64,000 nucleotides of DNA from Alistipes excrementigallinarum (GCA_019112825.1 DXIP01000007.1:1-64000), one strand, 5' to 3'; positions 1 to 8,755 are shown, counted from the first letter of the stretch. The notes: a model not told the origin generated them from the letters alone. Numbers and translations: made by a program.

Positions 1-385
1 CAAAGTCCCGGATGGCCGTCCCCGCCGCCGGATCCTGATCGCCGAGGACACCGAGAGCAATTGCAAACTGCTGGAGATCGTGCTGCGCCGCGAATACGAC
101 CTGCTGTGGGCGAAAAACGGACGCGAAGCGGTGGAGATGGCTTTCGCGCATCGCCCCGATGCGATTCTGATGGATATAAAGATGCCGGAAATGGACGGCA
201 TGGAGGCGTTGCGCGAAATCCGACTGCGGGACCCGCGGATTCCGGTCATCATGCAGACGGCCTATGCGTTCGACACGGACCGTCGTGCGGCCGAAGCTGC
301 CGGATGCAGCGGATTTCTCACCAAACCCGTCATCCCCGCGGAACTGAAGGCATGCCTCGACCGTGCACTCGGAGAGAAGGCATGA
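1..385 (+). CDS. Response regulator receiver domain, C-terminal end of a two-component protein (partial)
   Basis: The gene enters from the left edge; its reading frame starts at base 2 and ends with TGA at 383-385. The visible 127 residues form almost a whole receiver domain: an acidic pocket near the start (ILIAEDTES), the phospho-acceptor Asp in ILMDIKMPEMDG, the switch Thr in MQTAYA and the conserved Lys in FLTKPV. There is no DNA-binding domain after it, so the receiver sits at the C-terminus. That fits a hybrid sensor kinase, or a stand-alone CheY-like protein whose start is just outside. The role is phosphotransfer signalling in the cytoplasm; the signal is not visible. A possible GTG at 80 would remove the first acidic residues and is unlikely to be the true start. 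Confidence 0.85.
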   Translation, partial: KVPDGRPRRRILIAEDTESNCKLLEIVLRREYDLLWAKNGREAVEMAFAHRPDAILMDIKMPEMDGMEALREIRLRDPRIPVIMQTAYAFDTDRRAAEAAGCSGFLTKPVIPAELKACLDRALGEKA

Positions 386-508
386 ACGCCCCCCTGCGGC
401 GACCGGGTTCCGGATCCGGGCCGACGGCGGCCGACCGCAACGGGCGATCCCGCTCCGCCGCAGACGCAAATCCGCCGCCCCTGAAAAGAGCCCCATCGTT
501 CCATGACG

Positions 509-540
509 AAAAACAGGAGAGCCCCGACGACTCTCCTGTT
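509..540 (-). terminator. Terminator downstream of tRNA-Arg
   Basis: Ten-base-pair inverted repeat (512-521 and 531-540) with a run of A at 509-513 on the plus strand. Read on the minus strand this is a hairpin followed by a T run, correctly placed after the tRNA. Confidence 0.75.
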
Positions 541-599
541 CCGTTTCCATGCCTTGCCCATACGTCGGGCGGCGAAAGACGCATGCCGCCGCGATCCGG

Positions 600-673
600 T
601 GATTCCGTCGGGATTCGAACCCGAGACCCACAGCTTAGAAGGCTGTTGCTCTATCCAACTGAGCTACGGAACC
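600..673 (-). tRNA. tRNA-Arg (anticodon TCT)
   Basis: The minus strand folds as a complete cloverleaf. The acceptor arm pairs 667-673 with 601-607 (one G-T pair), the D arm has AGCTCAGTTGG, and the T arm has GGTTCGAATCC. The anticodon loop is CTTCTAA, with TCT complementary to AGA codons (plus-strand bases 637-639). The discriminator base is A at 600. The CCA end is not encoded. Confidence 0.95.
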
Positions 674-711
674 ATCGGCTCGCAGCGCGACAGGCGCACC
701 GCTTGCGGGTG

Positions 712-719
712 CAAATATA
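712..719 (-). promoter_or_regulatory. -7 element of the tRNA-Arg promoter
   Basis: The minus strand reads TATATTTG, a very good match to the Bacteroidota -7 box TAnnTTTG, about 39 bases upstream of the tRNA 5' end. No clear TTTG -33 element lies at the usual 19-base distance. Confidence 0.55.
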
Positions 720-945
720 CGAAATCTCGCCCGATTATAAATGAATTTGCGAGAAATTATACAAACCGAATGCAAATCGAGCCTCGCACAGAGGGCGGGT
801 CACAGGGTTCCGACGACATTCCAGGGCCTTCCGTCGGAGACCGAACACCTCCATCGCCCGCCCGGCGCATGGTTACAGGCCGCAGGCCTCACGTGCCGCA
901 AACCGGCCCTTCAGAAGGTTCCGCCCCCGGAAAAACGTACCGCAC

Positions 946-992
946 GAAAAAAGAGGCCCCGGGATGCGGCATAAACCGCATTCCGGGGTCTC
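946..992 (-). terminator. Terminator of the BACON lipoprotein gene
   Basis: A 17-bp, nearly perfect inverted repeat (953-969 with 976-992) is preceded on the plus strand by an A run. On the minus strand it is a strong hairpin followed by T, 55 bases after the stop codon at 1047. The rest of 674-1046 holds only the tRNA promoter; I see no gene in it. Confidence 0.8.
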
Positions 993-1046
993 ATGCGTGA
1001 ATCGTTCCGTCCGCACGTCAGGCGGACTTAGGCGGACGGCCTTCCG

Positions 1047-2405
1047 CTAACGTCTTTTGGCAGCACGCAGCGAGGGCACGGAGGCGTCCGAAGGCAGGCG
1101 GTCAACAGGCAGCGGACCCGTATATTTGCCCTTGACGGTATAACCGCCCACCATGGTAAAGTCGATGTCCACGGTCGCACTGGATGCATTGCCGGAGATG
1201 GTAAGCGTACCCGAGGTCACCGGACCGAACAGACGGTTCTCGTCCTCATCGTACTGCTGCACGTTCGTACCCAAAGGGAAGAATATCATGCCCATGATGG
1301 AACTTACGGAGCCGGGAGTCATCGTTCCGTCGGGACCGGCCTCCTCCTCCGAGGCAGCAATGGTATAGGTGCCCGGCTTGATGCTTCCGTCGCTTTCAAG
1401 CGCGCTGTAGAGGTCGACATCCAGGATATTGCCGGGATATACCGGATTGCCGCTGCCATCCTTCTCCATATCCATGAAGCGCAGGTCGATTGCGGAAACG
1501 CCCTCCTTGGTCTCAACCCAGTATGCATCAGCGCTGACCACATTCAGGTCGACATTCTCCTTGAGCTGCGGATAATCCACCTCGGGCTCGTCGCTGCCCG
1601 AATCGTCCATGAACTGAGCAGGACCGTTGTAGGTAATCCGATGCTTTTTGCCTTCGATGGTGGCAATCAGCTCGAAGCTGCAGTTCTCACCATCGTTTTT
1701 CACGGTGAGGACGGCCTCCGTATAGTCATGAGCGGTACCGCGTCCGGCTTCGTCCGTCGTCATCAGATAGCTGTAGTTGCTAGTAAACGTACCCGAAGCA
1801 CAGGTCGACGCAAAATCCAACTTATAGGTTCCGTCGGGAACAACCGCAGCCGAAGGATCCTCCGAAAGTTCTCCGTAGAGGTCGATGCGGTAGTAGTTTC
1901 CGTTGGGCGACATCACGTCGTTGACCATGTCCTGGTCCATCAGATAGAACCAGTAGTTGCCCACGCCCGGCATATAATAGTCACCGTAGTAGATTCCGTA
2001 GAACTTGGGCATTTCGAGCTCCACATCGTACTCCGACCAACCATCGGTGTGCTGCACGACCTGAGCCGTGGCCGTCTCCGTACCATATCTCAGGATAATG
2101 GGAGTGGTACGCTCCTCCGCCTGGTCGTTGGGGTCAACCGTGAAGGTCACCTTGTTCGCTACCGAGCAATCGATATTGGAAATCCATTCGGCATCGCACG
2201 AAGCCTCCATGGATACTCCGTTTTTAGCATTCTCGACCGTGTATAAAATCTCACAGTCTCCGCCCTGGGCTTCAACGGAAACCGTCCTGGTCTGAATCAG
2301 GATTATCGGTTGTGATGCCTGCGGATTTTCTACCTCACCCGACTTGTTGCATGAGAACAACAAGGACACGGCCGCCAGAGCGGCAAAAACAGAGAAACGA
2401 GTCAT
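1047..2405 (-). CDS. Secreted lipoprotein with BACON-type domain and duplicated C-terminal module
   Basis: A 452-residue protein with a lipoprotein signal peptide (lipobox LLFSC, lipid on Cys19), so probably anchored to the outer membrane. Residues of about 35-115 look like a BACON domain, the Ig-like fold common in Bacteroidota surface proteins (VSVEAQGGDCEILYTV, then CDAEWIS). Two modules of about 130 residues follow. They share the pattern of a DLYG/DLYS strand, a PDGTYKL or KPGTYTI turn and a closing YNGP or YTGP segment, so they look like an internal duplication. No catalytic motif is visible. The gene stands alone with its own promoter and terminator. It may bind a surface ligand or glycan; this is inferred only from the domain type. 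Confidence 0.7.
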   Translation of the reverse strand: MTRFSVFAALAAVSLLFSCNKSGEVENPQASQPIILIQTRTVSVEAQGGDCEILYTVENAKNGVSMEASCDAEWISNIDCSVANKVTFTVDPNDQAEERTTPIILRYGTETATAQVVQHTDGWSEYDVELEMPKFYGIYYGDYYMPGVGNYWFYLMDQDMVNDVMSPNGNYYRIDLYGELSEDPSAAVVPDGTYKLDFASTCASGTFTSNYSYLMTTDEAGRGTAHDYTEAVLTVKNDGENCSFELIATIEGKKHRITYNGPAQFMDDSGSDEPEVDYPQLKENVDLNVVSADAYWVETKEGVSAIDLRFMDMEKDGSGNPVYPGNILDVDLYSALESDGSIKPGTYTIAASEEEAGPDGTMTPGSVSSIMGMIFFPLGTNVQQYDEDENRLFGPVTSGTLTISGNASSATVDIDFTMVGGYTVKGKYTGPLPVDRLPSDASVPSLRAAKRR

Positions 2406-2434
2406 AATTAGAAAATTTAGGGGTTAATGCATAT

Positions 2435-2465
2435 CGAATGTAAACATTTTTTTTCATTTCAACAA
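2435..2465 (-). promoter_or_regulatory. Promoter of the BACON lipoprotein gene
   Basis: The minus strand has TTG (2465-2463), a 20-base spacer, and TACATTCG (2442-2435), one base from the TAnnTTTG consensus. It lies 30 bases before the start codon. Confidence 0.5.
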
Positions 2466-2523
2466 CTATCCTGTCATTTTACCGTAAAAATGAAAGAAAA
2501 ATAGGGGTTTTTGAGCGAATAAT

Positions 2524-2554
2524 TTTGCTGCGCGGAATTTTTTACCTACATTTG
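2524..2554 (+). promoter_or_regulatory. Promoter of rpsP
   Basis: TTTG at 2524-2527, a spacer of exactly 19 bases, and TACATTTG at 2547-2554: a full Bacteroidota housekeeping promoter. It is 54 bases before the rpsP start codon. Confidence 0.8.
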
Positions 2555-2608
2555 CACGCTAAAAAGCCCAAAGTGGGTGAGCGTTTCATTAATTTAATTT
2601 TATAGCAA

Positions 2609-3151
2609 ATGGCTGTTAAAATTCGTCTGGCACGCCATGGCAAGAAGGGTTTCGCCTTCTACCACATCGTTGCCGCAGATAGCAGAGCGCCGCGTGACGG
2701 TAAATTCATCGAGAAGCTGGGTACCTACAACCCCAACACGAATCCTGCTACGATTGACCTGAACTTCGAGAAAGCTCTGGGTTGGTTACTCAAAGGCGCA
2801 CAACCTACGGATACTTGTCGGGCAATTCTCTCGTACAAGGGCGTAATGTACAAGAAGCACCTGCTGGGCGGTGTCGCCAAGGGCGCTTTCACCGAGGCTG
2901 AGGCCGAGGCTCGTTTCAACAAGTGGCTTGAGGCCAAGGCCGGCAAGATTGAGGCCAAGAGCAACAAGCTCGCATCGGATGCCAAGTCGGCCCAGAAGGC
3001 CCGTCTGGCTGCCGAGACCAAGGTGAACGAGGAGCGCGCAAAGGCAATCGCCGAGAAGAAGGCTGCTGCCGAAGCCGCCGCCAAGGAGGCTGCCGAGGCT
3101 GCTGCTGCCGAGGCTCCCGCCGAGGGCGCCGAAGCTCCCGCAGAGGCCTAA
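2609..3151 (+). CDS. rpsP: 30S ribosomal protein S16
   Basis: A small-subunit ribosomal protein that binds 16S rRNA and helps assemble the 30S body. The N-terminal 80-85 residues are a typical S16 (MAVKIRLARHGKKGFAFYHI, then LGTYNPNT and ALGWLLKGAQPTDT). At 180 residues it is about twice the bacterial length. The extra part is a Lys/Ala/Glu-rich segment ending in Ala-Glu-Ala-Pro-rich sequence. Such tails are known from S16 of Bacteroidota, so this is lineage-typical, but its function is unknown. The start ATG at 2609 matches the conserved N-terminus. rimM follows 139 bases downstream, after a hairpin. Confidence 0.97.
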   Translation: MAVKIRLARHGKKGFAFYHIVAADSRAPRDGKFIEKLGTYNPNTNPATIDLNFEKALGWLLKGAQPTDTCRAILSYKGVMYKKHLLGGVAKGAFTEAEAEARFNKWLEAKAGKIEAKSNKLASDAKSAQKARLAAETKVNEERAKAIAEKKAAAEAAAKEAAEAAAAEAPAEGAEAPAEA

Positions 3152-3177
3152 AGGAGCAGGTTCTCTCTTTCGAAACG

Positions 3178-3212
3178 CCCGGTAACTCTCTTCGGAGACT
3201 TATCGGGTTTTT
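3178..3212 (+). terminator. Terminator or attenuator between rpsP and rimM
   Basis: A 13-bp stem with one mismatch and one G-T pair (3178-3190 with 3195-3207), a TTCG tetraloop and a following T run. It would end most rpsP transcripts and let only a fraction reach rimM. Confidence 0.75.
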
Positions 3213-3290
3213 CGTTTCCGGCCGAGAGGGTCCCGCGCGGCACGCCGGGACTGACGGCCCCCTTCCTCACTCCAAAAACAGACAATCGAC

Positions 3291-3812
3291 ATGCTTGTTC
3301 CCGCCGGCAGAATCAACAAACTCTTCGGCTCCGAGGGCGGATTGATGCTCTCGCTCTATGCCGACTTTCCGGAGGAGTTCTCCCCGCAGACTACCCCACT
3401 CTTCGTCGAAATCGATGCACTCGACGTACCGCTCTGGTGCGACCGCTTCGAGCGGCGCGGCATCTCGGGTGCCGTCGCCACGTTCGCCGACTTCGACACG
3501 GAGCGCCGCGCATCGGAGCTCGTCGGCCGCGAGTTCCGCATCGAGAGCGGCGAGCGGGAGGACGACGAGTTCTACCTCGAAGACCTCATCGGCTTCCGCG
3601 TCGAGGGCATCGAGACGCGCCACGAGGCCGAGCCGCTCCACTTCGAGGGACGGCTGACCGACTACTACGACAGCGAGGCCAACCCGCTCTTCGAACTGGA
3701 GACGGGCGGACGGCGCCTGCTGGTCCCCGCCGTCGAGGAGTTCATCGCCCACATCGACTTCGAGCGGCGGTGCGTGAAGCTCGTGCTGCCCGAGGGGATG
3801 ACCGACCTCTGA
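3291..3812 (+). CDS. rimM: Ribosome maturation factor RimM
   Basis: RimM helps mature the 3' (head) domain of 16S rRNA in the cytoplasm. This 173-residue protein has the family length. The N-terminal beta-barrel starts with the typical VPAGRINKLFGSEGGLML. The C-terminal PRC-barrel half includes EDLIGFRVEG and ends with the family pattern of a VPAVEEFIAHIDFERR strand and VKLVLPEGM. It follows rpsP as in many bacteria, but trmD and rplS, often next, are absent; an unrelated lipoprotein gene comes instead. A hairpin at 3842-3873 probably ends the unit. Confidence 0.9.
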   Translation: MLVPAGRINKLFGSEGGLMLSLYADFPEEFSPQTTPLFVEIDALDVPLWCDRFERRGISGAVATFADFDTERRASELVGREFRIESGEREDDEFYLEDLIGFRVEGIETRHEAEPLHFEGRLTDYYDSEANPLFELETGGRRLLVPAVEEFIAHIDFERRCVKLVLPEGMTDL

Positions 3813-3841
3813 AGCGCAGACGGCGGGTCGGAAGACGCAGT

Positions 3842-3873
3842 GCGGGGCAGACGGCCGGGGCCGTCCGCCCCGC
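3842..3873 (+). terminator. Hairpin after rimM
   Basis: Thirteen-base GC-rich arms (3842-3854 and 3861-3873) with one mismatch, followed by only a weak T stretch. Probable terminator. Confidence 0.5.
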
Positions 3874-3937
3874 CTGCGTTTCGGGTTGTTGAATATTTTT
3901 CGTAAATTCGCCGCAAGGATTTTCAAAACAGCTCCGC

Positions 3938-4927
3938 ATGAAACGATACCTCCTTCTGCTTGCATCCGCCCTGCTGCTGGGCAGCTGCTCTACGCCCGAG
4001 CCCGAGGGCGAGGCGCTCATCGTCGAACGCATCCGCATGGTGCAGCAGCTGCGCGCCGAGGCGGGCCGCAGCTGGCCCGCGCTGCTCCGTCCCGAATACG
4101 ACGTGCCGCTGCTCTACTACACCGATTCGGTCTGCTACGCGGTGAACCCGACGCAGCACTTCCTCGAGCGGATGGCGTGCCGGCCGATGCACGAGGAGAA
4201 GGGGTTGAACATCCGCAAGTGCGCCCGCCCCGATTCGCTCCCCTTCCACATGCAGGCGATTATGTCGTTCGACGATTCGACCCGCTTCGACTACCGCTCG
4301 CCCGTCCTGCTCTGCAGCTCGCCCGAGACCACGGCGCAGTTCGTCACAGGGACCGACTCCGACGAGGCGTGGGCCCTCATGGCGCTCCACGAATACACCC
4401 ACGGCTTCCAGCTGCTGCACCCCGCTTTCCTGGCCGAGTTCGAGCAATACTGCCTCACCTTCCCGCAGGGCCCCTTCCGCCGGCTCTACCAGGGCGTGGA
4501 CTGGCAGCGCCGCCTCATCGACCGTGAGAACGAGGCGCTCAAGGGAGCGCTGGCAGCCGCCGACGTTGCGCAGCGCGACTCCTGCATCCGCCTCTTCCTC
4601 GACACGCGTGCCGACCGCCGCGCCCGCATGCTCCACTACAACGGCGAAGTGATGACCTCGGCCGAACGGCTCTACGAAATGATGGAGGGTTCGGCCCGCT
4701 ACGTCGAGGCCCAGACGGGGCTCCGCCTGGGCATCTACGACATGCAGAAGGACACCTGGCTGTACGACCCCGCGCGCACGCCCTACTATTATTATGCTAC
4801 GGGCTACAACCTCATGCGGGTGCTCATACTGCTCGGGGCCGACACCTCGCGCCTCTTCACCGAACCGGGGCTCGGACTGGGCGAGCTGCTGGCCGAAACC
4901 TTCGAAAAACAAACGCAGAAGCAATGA
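3938..4927 (+). CDS. Lipoprotein with HExxH zinc-peptidase motif
   Basis: A 329-residue lipoprotein (lipobox LLGSC, Cys17), so exported and lipid-anchored. The clearest motif is HEYTH (His151, Glu152, His155), the zinc-binding helix of many metallopeptidases. About 95 residues later comes MMEGSARYVEAQTG, whose acidic residues (Glu250 or Glu257) could be the third zinc ligand, as in gluzincins. The rest matches no family I can name. The stop overlaps the mnmA start by four bases (ATGA), so the two are probably translated together although their jobs seem unrelated. Peptidase activity is inferred from the motif only; the substrate is unknown. Confidence 0.6.
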   Translation: MKRYLLLLASALLLGSCSTPEPEGEALIVERIRMVQQLRAEAGRSWPALLRPEYDVPLLYYTDSVCYAVNPTQHFLERMACRPMHEEKGLNIRKCARPDSLPFHMQAIMSFDDSTRFDYRSPVLLCSSPETTAQFVTGTDSDEAWALMALHEYTHGFQLLHPAFLAEFEQYCLTFPQGPFRRLYQGVDWQRRLIDRENEALKGALAAADVAQRDSCIRLFLDTRADRRARMLHYNGEVMTSAERLYEMMEGSARYVEAQTGLRLGIYDMQKDTWLYDPARTPYYYYATGYNLMRVLILLGADTSRLFTEPGLGLGELLAETFEKQTQKQ

Positions 4928-6129
4928 AACGGGTAGTCATCGGACTCTCGGGCGGCGTCGATTCGTCGGTGGCCGCCTACCTGCTCAAGCAGCAGGGATA
5001 CGACGTGGTGGGGCTCTTCATGATTAACTGGCACGACACCACGGGAACGCTCGAGGGCGACTGCCCGTGGCACGACGACCGCCTCTTCGCCGAGCTGGTC
5101 GCACGCCGGCTCGACATTCCGCTCCACATCACGGACCTCTCGGCCGAGTACCGCCGCCGCGTGGTCGACTACATGTTCGCGGAGTACGAACGGGGACGCA
5201 CGCCCAATCCCGACGTGCTCTGCAACCGCGAAATCAAGTTCGACGTCTTCATGAAAGAGGCCTTCCGCCTGGGGGCCGACTACGTCGCCACGGGCCACTA
5301 CTGCCGCAAGGCGGAGGAGCTGCGGCCGGACGGCGGCACGACATGGCGGCTGCTTGCGGGCAGCGACCCGGGCAAGGACCAGAGCTACTTCCTCTGCCAG
5401 CTCTCGCAGGAGCAGCTGCGCCCGGCGCTCTTCCCCGTGGGCGGGCTGCTCAAGTCCGAGGTGCGGCGCATCGCCGCCGAGCAGGGGCTCGCCACCGCCA
5501 AGCGCAAGGATTCGCAGGGCATCTGCTTCGTGGGCAAGGTCGACCTGCCGCTCTTCCTCCAGCAGAAGCTGGCCGCACGGCGGGGCAACGTCCACGAGAT
5601 TCTCGCCACGTGGCCCAAATATGCGCAGCGGCCTCCGCTCCCCGAACCCGGCTGCAAACCCACGACCGCGCAGCTGGCCGCACTGGCCGAGCCGTGGCAC
5701 TACACCGTGCGCGACGGCAAGAAAATCGGCGAGCACAACGGCGCCCACTTCTACACCATCGGCCAGCGCAAGGGGCTCGGCATCGGCGGCCGCCGCGAGT
5801 CGCTCTTCATCCTGGCCACCGACGTGGAGCAGAACGTCATCTATGTCGGCGAGGGCGACGCCCACCCGGGCCTCTACCGTCGTGCGCTGCGCATCCGCCC
5901 CGAGGAGATGCACTGGGTCAACCCCACGCGGGAGCTCGCGCCAGGCGGCAGCGGCCGCTTCCAGGTGCGGATACGCTACCGCCAGCCGCTGCAGCAGGCC
6001 ACCCTCTACGTGCGCGACGAGGGGGGCTTCATCCTCTTCGACGAGCCGCAGCGGGGCATCACCCCCGGGCAGTTCGCCGCCTGGTACGACGGCGAGGAGC
6101 TCGTCGGCTCGGGCGTCATCGACCGTTAG
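4924..6129 (+). CDS. mnmA: tRNA-specific 2-thiouridylase MnmA
   Basis: MnmA adds sulfur to U34 of tRNA-Lys, -Glu and -Gln. The 401-residue protein has the ATP-binding PP-loop SGGVDSS (residues 9-15), the two redox cysteines Cys100 in NPDVLCNREIKF and Cys201 in GICFVG, and the C-terminal barrel with the FYTIGQRKGLGIGG segment. It is somewhat longer than the common 360-370 residues because of a stretch of about 35-40 residues after the second cysteine (around 215-250), containing a WPKY and proline-rich segment. Its start overlaps the preceding lipoprotein gene. A SufE sulfur-transfer protein is encoded three genes later, which may link sulfur supply and tRNA thiolation. Confidence 0.95.
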   Translation: MKRVVIGLSGGVDSSVAAYLLKQQGYDVVGLFMINWHDTTGTLEGDCPWHDDRLFAELVARRLDIPLHITDLSAEYRRRVVDYMFAEYERGRTPNPDVLCNREIKFDVFMKEAFRLGADYVATGHYCRKAEELRPDGGTTWRLLAGSDPGKDQSYFLCQLSQEQLRPALFPVGGLLKSEVRRIAAEQGLATAKRKDSQGICFVGKVDLPLFLQQKLAARRGNVHEILATWPKYAQRPPLPEPGCKPTTAQLAALAEPWHYTVRDGKKIGEHNGAHFYTIGQRKGLGIGGRRESLFILATDVEQNVIYVGEGDAHPGLYRRALRIRPEEMHWVNPTRELAPGGSGRFQVRIRYRQPLQQATLYVRDEGGFILFDEPQRGITPGQFAAWYDGEELVGSGVIDR

Positions 6130-6169
6130 GAGCCCCCGGACCACGCACTCCTCAAAAAGCAACCGCCGC

Positions 6170-7132
6170 ATGAAGTTCCGCACCGAAATAGAGCCCTTCA
6201 CCCTCGACACCGACATCGACTACCGAAGCCGGCTGCTGGCTCTCGGTTCGTGCTTTGCCGAGCACATTGCGGCACGGCTCTCCCGCGCCCGGTTCCGCAT
6301 CGAGGCCAACCCGACGGGCATCCTCTTCAACCCCGCCTCCATCGTCCGGACGCTCGACCGCCTGTGGCACGCCGAGCCGGTCCGCCGCGAGGAGCTGCAC
6401 CGCTCGCGCGAGGGGGTGTGGTTCCACTACGACTTCCACGGCTCGCTCTCGCGCACGGAGGCCGACGAGGCCCTCGACGCCATGAACGAGGCGGTGCGGC
6501 GCGGCTCCGAAGCGCTGCACGGGGCCGACACGCTGCTGCTCACCTTCGGCACGGCGTGGGTCTACGACCACGACGGACGGCCGGTGGCCAACTGCCACCG
6601 CCAGCCCGCCGCGGAGTTTCACCGCCGCCGGATGACGGTCGAGGAGATTGTCGCCCCGCTTGCGCGGCTGCTCGAGGGGGAGCTTGCGGCAAAGCGCCTC
6701 ATCGTGAGCGTGAGCCCCGTGCGCCACGCGGGCGACGGGCTGGTGGAGAATTCGCTCAGCAAGGCGACGCTGCGGCTGGCCGCCGCAGCACTCGAGGAGC
6801 GCTTTGCGGAGCGGGTCCGCTACTTCCCCGCCTACGAGATGCTCGTCGACGACCTGCGCGACTACCGCTTCTACGCCGAAGACCTGGTCCACCCCTCGCC
6901 GCAGGCCGTCGAATATGTCTGGGAGCACTTCACGCAGGCAGCCCTCTCGGAGCGGGCCCGGAGGCTGCTGCCCGAGGTCGAGCGGATTGTCCGCGCCTCG
7001 GAGCACCGCATGCAGCACCCCCGCAGCGAGGCGTGCCGCGCCTTCTGCCGGCAGCAGCTCACCGCCATCGAGGCGCTCCCCGAGGTCGATTTCACCGCCG
7101 AACGGGTATATTTCTCACGCTTTTTGAAATAA
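6170..7132 (+). CDS. GSCFA domain protein
   Basis: A 320-residue cytoplasmic protein with no signal peptide. It carries the signature that names the GSCFA family (LALGSCFAEHIAARL near residue 25) and family segments such as NPTGILFNP, LLTFGTAWVY and VSPVRH. The arrangement resembles an SGNH-type hydrolase fold: Ser in the GSC block and a DLVHPSPQAVEYVW segment near the C-terminus that could hold the Asp/His pair. The substrate is not known for this family as far as I can tell. The start at ATG 6170 gives a protein beginning MKFRTEIEPF; longer readings upstream lie inside mnmA and are not credible. Confidence 0.8.
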   Translation: MKFRTEIEPFTLDTDIDYRSRLLALGSCFAEHIAARLSRARFRIEANPTGILFNPASIVRTLDRLWHAEPVRREELHRSREGVWFHYDFHGSLSRTEADEALDAMNEAVRRGSEALHGADTLLLTFGTAWVYDHDGRPVANCHRQPAAEFHRRRMTVEEIVAPLARLLEGELAAKRLIVSVSPVRHAGDGLVENSLSKATLRLAAAALEERFAERVRYFPAYEMLVDDLRDYRFYAEDLVHPSPQAVEYVWEHFTQAALSERARRLLPEVERIVRASEHRMQHPRSEACRAFCRQQLTAIEALPEVDFTAERVYFSRFLK

Positions 7133-7172
7133 AAAACGTAAATTTGCCGTTCGGTTTCCACCTCATTACGCA

Positions 7173-8744
7173 ATGAAACGACTCATCATCCTGCTCGCCG
7201 CATCGCTCCTGACCGCCACGCAGCTCCACGCGGCCGCACGCCCCCGTCTGATTGTCCAGATTATCGTGGGCTCGATGCGCGCCGAGGAGCTCGACCGCTA
7301 CGCCGCCAACTTCTGCAACGACGGCTTCCTGCGCCTGCGCCGCGGAGGCACCGAATACCTCGACAGCCGCTACGAATACCAGCAGACGACGACCCCCGTC
7401 TCGCTCGCCACGCTCACCACGGGGGCCATGCCCTCGACGCACGGCGTCATCGGGACCCGCTGGCAGAACTATACCGAGAACCGCACGGTACGCCTGCTCG
7501 ACGGACGGCAGGGGTGCGGCCCCTACAACCTCATCGCCCCGACGCTGGCCCAGACCATGGAGCAGCAGCTCGAGGGGAGCCGCCAGGTATCCATCGCCGC
7601 CGAGGCCACGTCGGCCGTCGTGATGGCAGGCAAGGGGGGCGAGGCCTTCTGGCTCGACTCGCTCTCCTGCGGCTGGAGCTCGTCGACCTACTACGAACCC
7701 ATCCTCCCGGCATGGATTGAGCGCAGCAACCGCGAAGGGTTCAACCGCTCCTACCTCGACGCCACGTGGCGCACGCTCCTCTCGCCCGACGACTACGTCA
7801 ACACGCGCAGCTTCGACATCGAACTGTCGGGTGCTCAGCGCGGCAAGGAGCGCATCCGCAGGGCGGACCAGGGCCCCGAGCTGCGCACCGACCTCGACCG
7901 CATGCTCTACTCGCCGGCGGGCAACACCGCCGTGCTGGGCTTCGCCAAGCAGGCCATCGCTCAGTTCCGCCTCGGCGCCGACGAGACACCCGACCTGCTG
8001 AACATCTGCCTCGACGCATCGCGCCGCATCACCGAGGCCTACGGCCCCGAATCCATCGAGGCCGAGGACATGTACTACCGGCTGGACCGCGACCTGGCCG
8101 ACTTCCTGACCTTCCTCTTCGCCCAGGTCAAGGATGGCAACGTCACGGTGGTCCTCACCTCGGACCACGGAACGAGTCCCTCGTACGACGCAGGTCCGGA
8201 GCCGCTCGAGCGCTTCAACACGCGGCAGTTCGAGGTCATCGTCAACAGCTTCCTCAACGCCCGCTACGGTTCGGGCGACTGGCTGCTCGCCTACGAGGAC
8301 CAGTGCATCTATCTGAACCACAACCTCGTCTACGAACGGGGGCTCAACCTCTCCGAGGTGCAGAACGAGGTGGCCATCTTCGCCATGCAGTTCCGCGGCG
8401 TGTCGCACGCCCTCTCGGCCACCGCCATGCGGACGAGCTACTTCGGCAGCGGCTATGCGCAGCGCATGCAGAACAGCTTCTACCCCCGCCGCTCGGGCGA
8501 CGTCATCCTCAACCTGATGCCCGGATGGATTGAGGAGCGCGACCGCTGCCGCTCGGCCTCGGGTTCGATGTACGGCTACGACACCCACGTGCCGCTGCTC
8601 TTCTACGGAACGGGCGCCGGGATGATGCGCATAAAGCGCCGCGTCGACATGACCTGCGTGGCGCCGACGCTGGCCCGGTTGTTGGAAATTACGGAACCGG
8701 CCGCCTCCGAGGGCGGAATCCTTCCGGAAATCGTCGATTTGTAA
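7173..8744 (+). CDS. Alkaline phosphatase superfamily (PafA-like) protein, probably catalytically degenerate
   Basis: A 523-residue exported protein with a signal peptide ending near LHAAA. The overall pattern is that of PafA-type alkaline phosphatases and nucleotide pyrophosphatases: a TTTPVSLATLTTG block with the candidate nucleophile Thr (72-74), MPSTHGVIG, LTSDHG (about 331-333) and YGYDTHVPLLFYG. Two expected metal ligands are missing. The first strand reads IIVGSMR where active relatives have IVVDQMR (Gly33 for Asp). The D-x-x-G-H block reads CLDASRRIT (no His, residues about 280-288). Loss of one ligand from each zinc site suggests a non-hydrolytic role or altered chemistry. That is inference from remembered family motifs, not an alignment. 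It lies 11 bases before sufE. Confidence 0.65.
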   Translation: MKRLIILLAASLLTATQLHAAARPRLIVQIIVGSMRAEELDRYAANFCNDGFLRLRRGGTEYLDSRYEYQQTTTPVSLATLTTGAMPSTHGVIGTRWQNYTENRTVRLLDGRQGCGPYNLIAPTLAQTMEQQLEGSRQVSIAAEATSAVVMAGKGGEAFWLDSLSCGWSSSTYYEPILPAWIERSNREGFNRSYLDATWRTLLSPDDYVNTRSFDIELSGAQRGKERIRRADQGPELRTDLDRMLYSPAGNTAVLGFAKQAIAQFRLGADETPDLLNICLDASRRITEAYGPESIEAEDMYYRLDRDLADFLTFLFAQVKDGNVTVVLTSDHGTSPSYDAGPEPLERFNTRQFEVIVNSFLNARYGSGDWLLAYEDQCIYLNHNLVYERGLNLSEVQNEVAIFAMQFRGVSHALSATAMRTSYFGSGYAQRMQNSFYPRRSGDVILNLMPGWIEERDRCRSASGSMYGYDTHVPLLFYGTGAGMMRIKRRVDMTCVAPTLARLLEITEPAASEGGILPEIVDL

Positions 8745-8755
8745 ATCTACCGTTT

